The position numbers were made by a program, and so were the translations under genes. This document shows, piece after piece, positions 1 to 5,467 of a DNA stretch of 5,506 nt. Below the pieces are notes generated by a model, which saw only the letters and a list, made by a program, of their open reading frames with translations, was not told the DNA's origin and made no database searches. How positions within the stretch are numbered: position 1 is the first letter of the stretch; the number at the start of each line of letters is the position of its first letter. Source of the DNA: an uncultured Bacteroidota bacterium (GTDB lineage Bacteria; Bacteroidota; Bacteroidia; Bacteroidales; UBA12481). The DNA lies in assembly GCA_903832165.1 (NCBI GenBank), contig CAILAQ010000840.1:1-5506 (forward strand), given 5' to 3'.

Positions 1-39
1 CTGGATGTTTCTACCGCATTCAGGTTTTTATTTGTAGAG

Positions 40-124
40 GCCCGGGTGGCGGAACTGGTAGACGCGCTGGACTTAAAATCCAGTGGCCATTACGGTCGTA
101 CCGGTTCGATTCCGGTCCCGGGTA
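40..124 (+). tRNA. tRNA-Leu, anticodon TAA
   Basis: A complete class II tRNA that decodes UUA leucine codons. The acceptor stem GCCCGGG (40-46) pairs with CCCGGGT (117-123) with one G-T end pair, followed by discriminator A124. The anticodon stem CTGGA/TCCAG (67-71 and 79-83) encloses loop CTTAAAA, which places anticodon TAA at 74-76. A long variable arm (about 84-99) with a GGCC/GGTC stem is the leucine/serine-type signature. The T arm is ACCGG/CCGGT around TTCGATT (100-116). The CCA end is not encoded (CAA follows A124), so it must be added after transcription, which is common in Bacteroidota. Structure and anticodon are read directly from the sequence. Confidence 0.97.
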
Positions 125-125
125 C

Positions 126-157
126 AAGAAATAGCTGACTGCGGTCAGCTATTTCTT
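126..157 (+). terminator. hairpin terminator after tRNA-Leu
   Basis: A perfect 14-bp stem (126-139 with 144-157) with a 4-base TGCG loop begins two bases after the tRNA discriminator. It is too perfect to be chance and sits where a tRNA transcript should end. The right arm ends in TTTCTTT and no long T tract follows, so intrinsic termination is likely but not certain. The A-rich left arm and T-rich right arm could also let it work on transcripts arriving from the opposite strand. Confidence 0.75.
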
Positions 158-164
158 TGTAGGG

Positions 165-195
165 CAGTCTTCAGTCTTCAGTACTCAGTCTTCAG
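165..195 (+). repeat. heptad tandem array, CAGTCTT/CAGTACT units
   Basis: There are four full 7-base units and a partial one: CAGTCTT, CAGTCTT, CAGTACT, CAGTCTT, CAG. Units vary only at the fifth and sixth positions (CT or AC). Bases 171-188 are the exact reverse complement of 415-432 in the second array, so the two arrays could pair as arms of a large hairpin. Short tandem arrays of this kind are, as far as I recall, common between genes in some Bacteroidota; that point is from memory. Confidence 0.85.
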
Positions 196-211
196 CCGGC
201 AGTATCAATAG

Positions 212-231
212 CCATGGGTTTTAACCCGTGG
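212..231. repeat. REP-like hairpin
   Basis: The imperfect palindrome has arms CCATGGGT (212-219) and ACCCGTGG (224-231), pairing over 8 positions with one G-T wobble and a short T-rich loop. The sequence resembles the extragenic ACCCGTGG/CCACGGGT palindromes scattered through many Bacteroidota genomes. The family assignment is from memory, not from a search. Confidence 0.55.
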
Positions 232-362
232 GTGAGATGACGATGCGACGGCTCCAGGTTTTCATCTGAATGATTATGCTTTTGTGAAGTTGAATTGATA
301 GATTCGTAGACCTGTTCTGAATTCCGAAATTTCAGGATCAAACTTGCCCCGTAGAGTTGTCA

Positions 363-380
363 TTCCCGTGGAGGCGGGAA
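363..380. repeat. REP-like hairpin TTCCCG/CGGGAA
   Basis: A perfect 6-bp stem (363-368 with 375-380) encloses loop TGGAGG. With its flank CATTCCCG...CGGGAA it resembles the widespread extragenic repeat built on CATTCCCGC...GCGGGAAT. It lies in the same repeat cluster as the heptad arrays and is not placed as a terminator for either neighbouring gene. Confidence 0.55.
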
Positions 381-414
381 CCCCGTCGCATACCACGACG
401 CCATGCAATAGCAC

Positions 415-463
415 CTGAGTACTGAAGACTGAGTACTGAGTACTGAGTACTGAGTACTGAAGA
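415..463 (-). repeat. heptad tandem array, reverse orientation
   Basis: Seven consecutive 7-base units run CTGAGTA, CTGAAGA, then four CTGAGTA, then CTGAAGA. On the minus strand these read as TACTCAG/TCTTCAG, the same unit as the array at 165-195 in opposite orientation. The array stops four bases before the stop codon of the M28 gene. Because unit differences are shared with the other array, both probably arose from one sequence family. Copy number in such arrays can change by slippage. Confidence 0.88.
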
Positions 464-467
464 CCGC

Positions 468-1472
468 CTACTGCTTCAGATAAAACTTATCAAAAGCCTC
501 CTGATCCCAGTGAATAGCCAGCGGATCGGCTGCCAGGAAATTTACTAACCCGGCAGTATAAGCAACCAGCGCTGCCATATTCTCATAATCCATATTCTGT
601 GCTTCATCGGTCACTTTGTGGATAACCTGCATGTCATCGGTGGTGACAAGTGTAAACGCAGGAATATTCAGCGTGGTTTTTTCTGCTTCGTGTTTTACTG
701 CAAAAGCAGCATTGTCGGATGCCTGAAATACTCCGGGCGGCGTTTTGTAAACGTCGGCACACTGCCAGGTACTGTTTTTATTGTAGCTGTCGAGCAGATC
801 GTCAAAATCTGTGAAAATATCGCCTGTTAACAGGTACTTGTTTTTCCCAAGTGTTGCGGACTCTCCTTCCATTTCGAAATTCAGATCGAGCTTCACCTTG
901 TCCAATGGAACCGAGGGATGGGCAACAAACCACCTGGAACCGCGCATTCCCATTTCTTCACCGCTGAAGGCAGCAAAGAGGATGGAGCGTTTTGGCTTTA
1001 CGTGCATTGCTCCGAGGGTTTTTGCCAGAGCCATAACGGTAGCCGTTCCTGAGGCATTATCATCGGCTCCGTTATAGATGGAGTCACCGTTTACCGGCTG
1101 CCTGATGCCGATATGATCAAAATGTGCTGAAAGGATGATCCACTCGTATTTCAACAAGGAATCCGATCCCTCCAATATTCCTATTACATTACGTTCGGCT
1201 AGTTCTGTATTGTTCCTGGGAGTTGTGTATTCCTGGAAATATCCGGTTTCTGCTGAGTACGGCTTAAGTCCGGCCTCCTGAAACACAGCGGCAATATAAT
1301 CTGCAGCCGTTTTCATTTCCGGGGAGCCATTTTTTCGACCTTTCATATCATCACTTGCCAGAAAATAACACCAGGTCTTAAGATTTGCTGCTGTTCCGGG
1401 TAAAGTATCCTGAGCCTTTGCTCCTGTCAGTCCCGAGAGGACCAGAATCGAAATGAGAAATATGTTTTTCAT
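468..1472 (-). CDS. secreted M28 family zinc aminopeptidase-like protein
   Basis: The product is 334 residues starting at the ATG at 1472. An in-frame start at 1511 would put 13 polar residues before the signal peptide and reach into the divergent promoter, so I reject it. Residues 1-21 form a signal peptide (MKN, hydrophobic stretch, AKA-Q cleavage site), placing the enzyme in the periplasm or outside. The peptidase M28 fold shows its metal set: H117 and D119 in AHFDH, D137 in NGADDNASG, catalytic E172 and ligand E173 in FSGEEMG, E200 in NFEMEG, and H285 in IHKVTDE. The usual Asp ligand of M28 enzymes is Glu at 200, a variant I associate with a Bacteroidota subgroup. Family members remove N-terminal residues from peptides; the substrate here is unknown. 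It is a single-gene unit, divergent from the 1519-3442 operon. I see no clear promoter or Shine-Dalgarno sequence. Confidence 0.93.
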   Translation of the reverse strand: MKNIFLISILVLSGLTGAKAQDTLPGTAANLKTWCYFLASDDMKGRKNGSPEMKTAADYIAAVFQEAGLKPYSAETGYFQEYTTPRNNTELAERNVIGILEGSDSLLKYEWIILSAHFDHIGIRQPVNGDSIYNGADDNASGTATVMALAKTLGAMHVKPKRSILFAAFSGEEMGMRGSRWFVAHPSVPLDKVKLDLNFEMEGESATLGKNKYLLTGDIFTDFDDLLDSYNKNSTWQCADVYKTPPGVFQASDNAAFAVKHEAEKTTLNIPAFTLVTTDDMQVIHKVTDEAQNMDYENMAALVAYTAGLVNFLAADPLAIHWDQEAFDKFYLKQ

Positions 1473-1486
1473 GGTGTAAAGATTTA

Positions 1487-1494
1487 TATTTTTG
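1487..1494 (+). promoter_or_regulatory. -7 box of a Bacteroidota-type promoter for the three-gene operon
   Basis: TATTTTTG matches the Bacteroidota -7 consensus TAnnTTTG at every fixed position. It lies 24 bases before the ATG at 1519, leaving a leader of roughly 15-20 bases. No convincing -33 TTTG/TTG element sits about 20 bases upstream, which is inside the start of the M28 gene. The palindrome TTGATCAA (1492-1499) overlaps the box. The box is seen directly; the promoter role is inferred. Confidence 0.5.
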
Positions 1495-1518
1495 ATCAAT
1501 CTGTTAAACAAATCAGCG

Positions 1519-2103
1519 ATGCATAAATCAATAAGGTATAGATCAGGTGTTTTAATAATTATTTTGCTTCTCGGGGTTTCCTGCGGGAAAAAGAATCCGG
1601 TGATCGAAATCCAGACTCCAAAAGGGAATATCGCAGTGGAACTCTATATCGACAAGGCGCCGATAACCGCAGGAAATTTCCTGAAACTCGCACAGGGTCA
1701 TGTGCTTGACGGTGGAAGTTTTTACCGTACCGTGAGGAGTAATGCAGATGCAAATCCCATTAAGATTGAAGTAGTGCAGGGCGGAACAGAAGGAAAGGGA
1801 AATATGCAGGAAGTTAAGCCGATCAGTCATGAAACAACACAGACAACAGGTATCAGGCATCTCGATGGAGTAATTTCCATGGCAAGGTCGACACCGGGTT
1901 CTGCCAGAAGTGAATTTTTTATCTGCCTGGGTAATCAGCCGGAACTCGATTTTGGCGGTCGGAGAAATCCGGATGGCCAGGGATTTGCAGCTTTTGGTAA
2001 AGTGATCGAAGGAATGCCTCTCGTTGAACAAATCTTCAGCGGTCCGGCCGTCGGTCAGAAACTCGATCCACCAGTAAGTATTTATAAGGTAATTGTACGA
2101 TAA
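1519..2103 (+). CDS. cyclophilin-type peptidyl-prolyl cis-trans isomerase, lipoprotein
   Basis: The enzyme catalyses cis-trans isomerisation of prolyl bonds, acting as a folding helper in the envelope. The product has 194 residues from the ATG at 1519; a TTG start at 1492 would overlap the promoter. Residues 1-21 form a lipoprotein signal (RYR, then VLIIILLLGVS) before lipidated C22. The next residues, GKKNP, lack the acidic run that exports Bacteroidota lipoproteins to the surface, so a periplasm-facing location is inferred. The cyclophilin domain (about 28-194) shows F68-Y69-R70 with the probable catalytic Arg, QGG at 87-89, MAR at 121-123, EFF at 132-134, and FGKV at 159-162. Human CypA has SQFF where this has SEFF, a Gln-to-Glu change next to the active site. 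First gene of an operon; its TAA overlaps the upstream candidate ATG of the next gene by one base. Confidence 0.93.
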   Translation: MHKSIRYRSGVLIIILLLGVSCGKKNPVIEIQTPKGNIAVELYIDKAPITAGNFLKLAQGHVLDGGSFYRTVRSNADANPIKIEVVQGGTEGKGNMQEVKPISHETTQTTGIRHLDGVISMARSTPGSARSEFFICLGNQPELDFGGRRNPDGQGFAAFGKVIEGMPLVEQIFSGPAVGQKLDPPVSIYKVIVR

Positions 2104-2996
2104 TGGATGGTCATCCGCTTGCCCTTCATTTTTCGGAGAGAGGAATGAAAATCCTTCGTTTTCCTCTGACTCGCCTGATTTTGGCACTGGTTTTTTTGAT
2201 AGTGTTTGCCGGGCTGGGACTGGGAATAGGGGCATGGATATCCAAGGGTCTGCTTGGTGGGGAGAGTGAAGTCCTTGGGTCAGCCATTAAGATGCTGCTT
2301 GCCTGCAGTTTTACCTGGATAGGATACATTTTCTATTGCGCAACTGTGGAAGGACGCAAAGTGCATGAACTGGATCCCCGTAAAGCTTTGCGCCAGACAA
2401 GTCAGGGCCTTTTACTCGGATTCGGGTTTATTTCCCTGATCATGATGGTCATGTTTCTTGCCGGTGGGTATCATGTTTCGGGTATCAAAACGGCGGCAGT
2501 GCTGCTTCCGGTCTTGATCATGTCGGTCCAGGCAGGAATCGTTGAGGAGATCCTGAGTCGTGGCATTATTTTCAGGATAGCCGAGGAGGGTATCGGGACC
2601 TGGTGGTCGATGGTTCTATCAGCCCTGATCTTCGGATTTCTGCATATCTGGAATCCAAATGCTACCTTTTTCAGTTCAGTGTCAATCGCGATAACCGCCG
2701 GAGTGATCCTTGCCATGCTATATGTAATTACCCGGCAGCTTTGGGTTCCCATAGGCCTTCATATCGGATGGAATTTTGCACTTGGGGGAATTTATGGAGC
2801 ACCTGTATCAGGCGGGAATCCTGACGGGATTCTGGATGCCTCGTTTTCCGGCCCTGATTGGCTTACCGGAGGGGCATTCGGACCGGAAGCTTCCATTATC
2901 ATGGTAATCGTGTTTGTCATTTTCGGGTTTTTTCTGATCCAAAAAAGTATTAAAGATAAAAGTTGGGTTAAACCCATGTGGAGGAATAATCAATGA
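2103..2996 (+). CDS. CPBP family intramembrane glutamic endopeptidase (CAAX-like)
   Basis: This is a multi-pass membrane protein, up to 297 residues, with about eight hydrophobic segments (roughly 23-46, 64-82, 100-121, 128-146, 168-183, 190-208, 213-230, 262-280). All three CPBP/ABI motifs are intact: EExxxR at E148-E149-R153, FxxxH at F177-H181, and HxxxN at H220-N224. Family members include the eukaryotic CAAX protease Rce1 and bacterial immunity-related proteases. Prenylated substrates are not expected in bacteria, so the target is unknown. The start is uncertain. The ATG at 2103 overlaps the upstream TAA. The ATG at 2145 (283 residues, MKILRFPLTR) has GGAG six bases upstream and begins at the expected hydrophobic N-terminus. 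I mark the longer form but think 2145 equally or more likely. It overlaps the acetyltransferase gene by four bases (ATGA). Confidence 0.9.
   Translation: MDGHPLALHFSERGMKILRFPLTRLILALVFLIVFAGLGLGIGAWISKGLLGGESEVLGSAIKMLLACSFTWIGYIFYCATVEGRKVHELDPRKALRQTSQGLLLGFGFISLIMMVMFLAGGYHVSGIKTAAVLLPVLIMSVQAGIVEEILSRGIIFRIAEEGIGTWWSMVLSALIFGFLHIWNPNATFFSSVSIAITAGVILAMLYVITRQLWVPIGLHIGWNFALGGIYGAPVSGGNPDGILDASFSGPDWLTGGAFGPEASIIMVIVFVIFGFFLIQKSIKDKSWVKPMWRNNQ
2135..2147 (+). promoter_or_regulatory. Shine-Dalgarno site for the alternative CPBP start
   Basis: GGAG (2135-2138) sits six bases before the ATG at 2145-2147. The candidate ATG at 2103 has no comparable site. In a region where most starts lack a Shine-Dalgarno sequence, this favours 2145 as the real start of the CPBP protease, or as a second initiation site. 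Confidence 0.5.
2980..2995 (+). promoter_or_regulatory. strong Shine-Dalgarno site for the GNAT gene
   Basis: GGAGG (2980-2984) lies eight bases before the ATG at 2993, inside the last codons of the CPBP gene. It supports this start and allows independent loading of ribosomes in addition to coupling through the ATGA overlap. It is the best ribosome-binding site in the window. Confidence 0.75.
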
Positions 2997-3442
2997 TCAG
3001 GATATTAAAAGCAGATGATTCAGACATTAAGGTAATTACGAACTTTCAGATCCTTATGGCCCGGGAAACGGAAGGAATGGAGCTGGATGCCGACACGGTG
3101 CTCCGTGGTGTAGGGACGGTATTTGCGGAGCCGGGCAAAGGGTTTTATCTGGTGGCCAGAAAGGAGGATATGTTAGTCGGCAGCCTGATGATTACTTACG
3201 AGTGGTCCGATTGGCGTGCGAGGCAGGTTTGGTGGATACAATCACTTTATGTGCTGCCTGATTTCCGCCGTCAGGGGATTTTTAAGCAAATGTTCGCCTG
3301 GTTGCAGGATAGTTTGGAGAGTGATGACTCTATCGGGGGTATCCGCCTTTATGTCGACCGAACAAATGTTTCAGCACAAAAAGTATATGAGTCGCTGGGA
3401 ATGGACGGCAATCACTACCGTTTTTATGAAATAATGAAGTAG
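2993..3442 (+). CDS. GNAT family N-acetyltransferase
   Basis: This is a cytoplasmic GNAT protein of 149 residues, a typical single-domain length, which would transfer an acetyl group from acetyl-CoA to an amine. The core is visible: strand and turn at LVGSLMITYEW (61-71), then IQSLYVLPDFRRQGIF (82-97), with the acetyl-CoA pyrophosphate-binding loop R92-R93-Q94-G95-I96-F97. The classical loop is R/QxxGxG/A; here the last position is F, a form seen in a GNAT subgroup with the ending N...A...Y..LGM. That ending is present too: N125, Y132 and LGM at 135-137. Substrate specificity cannot be read. It is the last gene of the operon after the CPBP protease, with a 4-base overlap. The link to the two envelope proteins may only be co-transcription. 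Confidence 0.9.
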   Translation: MIRILKADDSDIKVITNFQILMARETEGMELDADTVLRGVGTVFAEPGKGFYLVARKEDMLVGSLMITYEWSDWRARQVWWIQSLYVLPDFRRQGIFKQMFAWLQDSLESDDSIGGIRLYVDRTNVSAQKVYESLGMDGNHYRFYEIMK

Positions 3443-3464
3443 GGGAGGACCCGTGTATCCTCCC
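3443..3464. terminator. hairpin between convergent operons
   Basis: Perfect 7-bp arms GGGAGGA (3443-3449) and TCCTCCC (3458-3464) enclose an 8-base loop and begin directly after the TAG of the GNAT gene. It lies in the 37-base gap shared with the stop of the O-methyltransferase gene, so it could serve both strands. No T run follows on either strand, so it may block or stabilise 3' ends rather than act as a classical intrinsic terminator. Confidence 0.6.
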
Positions 3465-3479
3465 AAAGACCCATGAGTC

Positions 3480-4151
3480 CTACCGGTCATTTACGCGAAT
3501 AATCATCATGCCATCAAAAACCGGGAGTAACAGGTTGTCAACCCGGGGATCAGCCTGAACATGATCGTTGAATCGTTTTAGACCGTTCGTAAAATGATCG
3601 TTTTCAGGTATATCATTCTCCAATACTTTGCCGCTCCATAAAGTGTTGTCGGCAATCAGAAATCCGCCGGTCCGGGTTTTTTTCAGTGCGGCTTCATAAT
3701 AATCAATGTATTGATTCTTTTCCCCATCAATAAAGACCAGATCAAAAGTATCCTGGAGTTCTGGAATGATTCTCAATGCATCGCCAATATGGAGATGAAT
3801 TTTTATGCTGTCGGGGGATTCTTTGAACCATTTCTCAATAAATGGCTGCATCTCATCATTGATCTCAATGGTATGCAATTCTGCTTTCTCCGATAATCCT
3901 GCAGCCATGGCAAGGGCTCCGTATCCTGTAAATGTTCCGATTTCAAGTACTTTCAGTGGGTTGATCATCCGACAGATCATTTCAAGGAACTTTCCGATCA
4001 GATGGTCTGAAGTTCTGCGGGGATGATGCATCCTGACGTAGGTGTCCCTGAATAGCTGGCTCAATAGCGGGCTTTCTTGGCTGGTATGATTCAGCACATA
4101 TTGGTCGAGCAGTGGATGAGTGATTCCTTTATGTTTAAAAAAGTTGCTCAT
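3480..4151 (-). CDS. class I SAM-dependent O-methyltransferase (Methyltransf_3 family)
   Basis: This is a cytoplasmic enzyme of 223 residues, normal for the caffeoyl-CoA/catechol O-methyltransferase-like family. It would move a methyl group from S-adenosylmethionine to a hydroxyl, with a divalent metal. The SAM site is at VLEIGTFTGYGALA (68-81), and E96 in HTIEIN is the expected ribose-binding acid. The metal and catalytic set is visible: D142 and K145 in FIDGEKNQY, then D168 and N169 in ADNTLWSGKV. The substrate is unknown, since bacterial members act on varied catechol-like or other hydroxylated small molecules. Its ATG overlaps the TGA of the M16 peptidase gene as ATGA, with no clear Shine-Dalgarno sequence. 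It is therefore probably translated by coupling and transcribed from the promoter upstream of that gene. Confidence 0.93.
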   Translation of the reverse strand: MSNFFKHKGITHPLLDQYVLNHTSQESPLLSQLFRDTYVRMHHPRRTSDHLIGKFLEMICRMINPLKVLEIGTFTGYGALAMAAGLSEKAELHTIEINDEMQPFIEKWFKESPDSIKIHLHIGDALRIIPELQDTFDLVFIDGEKNQYIDYYEAALKKTRTGGFLIADNTLWSGKVLENDIPENDHFTNGLKRFNDHVQADPRVDNLLLPVFDGMMIIRVNDR

Positions 4152-5368
4152 TTGAATATCAGCATGGAAAGTTTCTCGGGTGCAAAGATCTCATTGGCTG
4201 TTTCGATCAGGTGATCTGCCGAAATCTCCTCAATCTTCTTTTGGATCGCCTCCATGGTATCGTACCGGTTAAAAAGCATGATGCTTTTCCCAAGGGTAAA
4301 CAAGAGGTTTTCCTTATTATCGGCTGACATGGCTATCTGTCCAAGAATCTGATTTTTTGCCCTGTGGAGCTGAAGTGTTCCCAGTTTTGTTGTCCTCAGC
4401 TTGTCGAGCTCTTTGTGAACCAGTACAATGCTTTTTTCGAGTTTCTCCGGATCAGTGCCAAAATAGATGGTCAGAACCCCGGTGTCGATGTATGGAGTAT
4501 AGGTCGATTCTACATTGTACGCATAGCCGTGCTTTTCGCGGAGCGACATATTCAGTCTTGAGTTCAGGCCCTGCCCGCCCAGTAAATTGTTCAGGAGGAT
4601 AAGGTTCATGCGGCTCGGATGCATAGCCGGATAGGCTACGTTGCCAATAACACAGTGTGCCTGAAAGGTGTTCTGAATTTTAATTTCCTGCACCGGAGTG
4701 TAACCGATAACGGGGGTGCGTTCAACTTTGCGTCGTTTTGTTTTTACCTCGCCGAAATATTTATCAATCATTTTGGTCAGTCGCGGAAAATCGATTTTTC
4801 CAACCGAGCAAATAACCATCTGATCGGTATGGTAAGTACGGGCCATAAACTTTCGGATGGCCTTCTCATCGAATGTTACCAAGGTTTGTGGCGTTCCGAG
4901 AATATTGCGGCCAATCGGATGGGTAGGGTAGATCAGTTCTTCAAAATCATCGAAAATCTGATCTGATGGGTTGTCCTTGAATGAGTTGATTTCATCTGCA
5001 ATTACTTCCCGTTCTTTCTCGAGTTCGTTGGCCGGAAAGGTAGAGTTGAAAATAATATCTGAAAGAAGTTCAACAGCGCGATCGTAATGCTGAGCCAGGA
5101 AGCCTGCATAAAAGGCGGTTTCCTCTTTCGTGGTGTAGGCATTAATTTCGCCTCCAACATCATCAAGACGACAAAGAATATGATAAGCCTTGCGGTGGGT
5201 GGTGCCTTTAAATATCACATGCTCAATAAAGTGAGCCATTCCTTGTTCCTGTCCCAGCTCATCGCGTGAGCCGGTATTCAGCAGGAGTCCGCAATAGGCC
5301 ACCTCATTATCAGCAGGCATATGAACCAGCCGCATTCCATTTTTCAGGTTATGAATAAAATACTCCAT
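4148..5368 (-). CDS. M16 family zinc peptidase (insulinase/processing peptidase type)
   Basis: The product has 406 residues, the length of single-unit M16B peptidases made of two related halves (about 10-160 and 165-345). The inverted zinc motif HxxEH is H46-F47-I48-E49-H50, and the third ligand is E126 in EVIADEI, 76 residues after H50, as the family requires. The second half has the conserved substrate-binding pair R277 and Y282 in SLREKHGYAY, after the GGQGLNSRL turn. The protein therefore appears to combine the catalytic and substrate-binding parts in one chain. There is no signal peptide, so it should be cytoplasmic. Relatives degrade peptides or process precursors; the substrate here is unknown. 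First gene of a two-gene operon with the O-methyltransferase, with a 4-base overlap. The start at 5368 fits the family N-terminus and follows a good promoter box by 21 bases. Confidence 0.95.
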   Translation of the reverse strand: MEYFIHNLKNGMRLVHMPADNEVAYCGLLLNTGSRDELGQEQGMAHFIEHVIFKGTTHRKAYHILCRLDDVGGEINAYTTKEETAFYAGFLAQHYDRAVELLSDIIFNSTFPANELEKEREVIADEINSFKDNPSDQIFDDFEELIYPTHPIGRNILGTPQTLVTFDEKAIRKFMARTYHTDQMVICSVGKIDFPRLTKMIDKYFGEVKTKRRKVERTPVIGYTPVQEIKIQNTFQAHCVIGNVAYPAMHPSRMNLILLNNLLGGQGLNSRLNMSLREKHGYAYNVESTYTPYIDTGVLTIYFGTDPEKLEKSIVLVHKELDKLRTTKLGTLQLHRAKNQILGQIAMSADNKENLLFTLGKSIMLFNRYDTMEAIQKKIEEISADHLIETANEIFAPEKLSMLIFK

Positions 5369-5389
5369 TCCAGCTTATTAATAGGGAGG

Positions 5390-5397
5390 CAAAGATA
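5390..5397 (-). promoter_or_regulatory. -7 box of the promoter for the M16 peptidase operon
   Basis: Read on the minus strand, TATCTTTG matches TAnnTTTG fully and is followed by GCCTCCC. It leaves a leader of roughly 15 bases before the ATG. The -33 element is not obvious at the expected distance. The box is seen directly and the role is inferred from its position. Confidence 0.6.
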
Positions 5398-5436
5398 TAA
5401 AATAGGCTATATGCGGTTAGTTTTTTCCTCAGGATA

Positions 5437-5467
5437 TTGCTGATCTGTTTTTTTTATTTTACATTTG
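5437..5467 (+). promoter_or_regulatory. promoter of the downstream tRNA gene
   Basis: TACATTTG (5460-5467) is a full match to the Bacteroidota -7 consensus TAnnTTTG. TTG at 5437-5439 lies 20 bases upstream of it, the spacing expected for the -33 element. The tRNA begins 16 bases after the box, which leaves a short leader for RNase P to remove. This is the best complete promoter in the window. Confidence 0.7.

Larger units (their letters stand above)
158..467. other. gene-free repeat region between tRNA-Leu and the M28 peptidase gene
   Basis: This stretch of about 310 bases has no credible reading frame or RNA gene. It consists of two heptad arrays in opposite orientation (165-195 and 415-463) around a core of about 220 bases. 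The core contains a hairpin at 212-231, a second hairpin at 363-380, and the inverted pair ATGCGACGG (243-251) / CCGTCGCAT (383-391). The nested symmetry suggests a composite of small non-autonomous repeats of the REP or MITE type. No transposase gene or clear target-site duplication is visible. The middle (about 255-345) shows nothing I can assign. It lies downstream of the M28 gene, so transcripts of that gene may run into it. Confidence 0.6.

Noticed and set aside
27..34. TTTATTTG before tRNA-Leu as a -7 promoter box
   Set aside because: It matches TAnnTTTG at all but one fixed position, but ends only five bases before the tRNA and has no -33 element, and the upstream region is cut off by the window edge.
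317..335. Palindrome CTGAA...TTCAG as a third hairpin or operator
   Set aside because: Only five bases pair cleanly before mismatches, which is within chance for an AT-rich stretch.
165..463. CRISPR array
   Set aside because: The repeats are 7 bases long and contiguous without spacers, and no cas gene is present.
40..467. Integration hotspot at tRNA-Leu with a genomic island
   Set aside because: tRNA-Leu genes often serve as attachment sites, but no integrase and no duplicate of the tRNA 3' end occurs in the window, and the following genes look like housekeeping genes.
1473..1511. Extended start of the M28 peptidase at 1511
   Set aside because: It would place 13 polar residues before a clean signal peptide and run through the divergent promoter region.
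1552..2235. 227-residue minus-strand reading frame opposite the cyclophilin gene
   Set aside because: It is Cys- and His-rich, low in recognisable domains and lies antisense to a gene with intact family motifs, so it is a shadow frame.
4619..4966. 115-residue plus-strand reading frame inside the M16 gene
   Set aside because: It lies antisense to conserved peptidase sequence, has no recognisable domain and no promoter or ribosome-binding site.
1519..5368. A peptide-modification (RiPP) cluster from the peptidases, methyltransferase and acetyltransferase
   Set aside because: There is no precursor peptide, radical SAM enzyme, YcaO-type enzyme or transporter, and the genes fall in two separate convergent operons.
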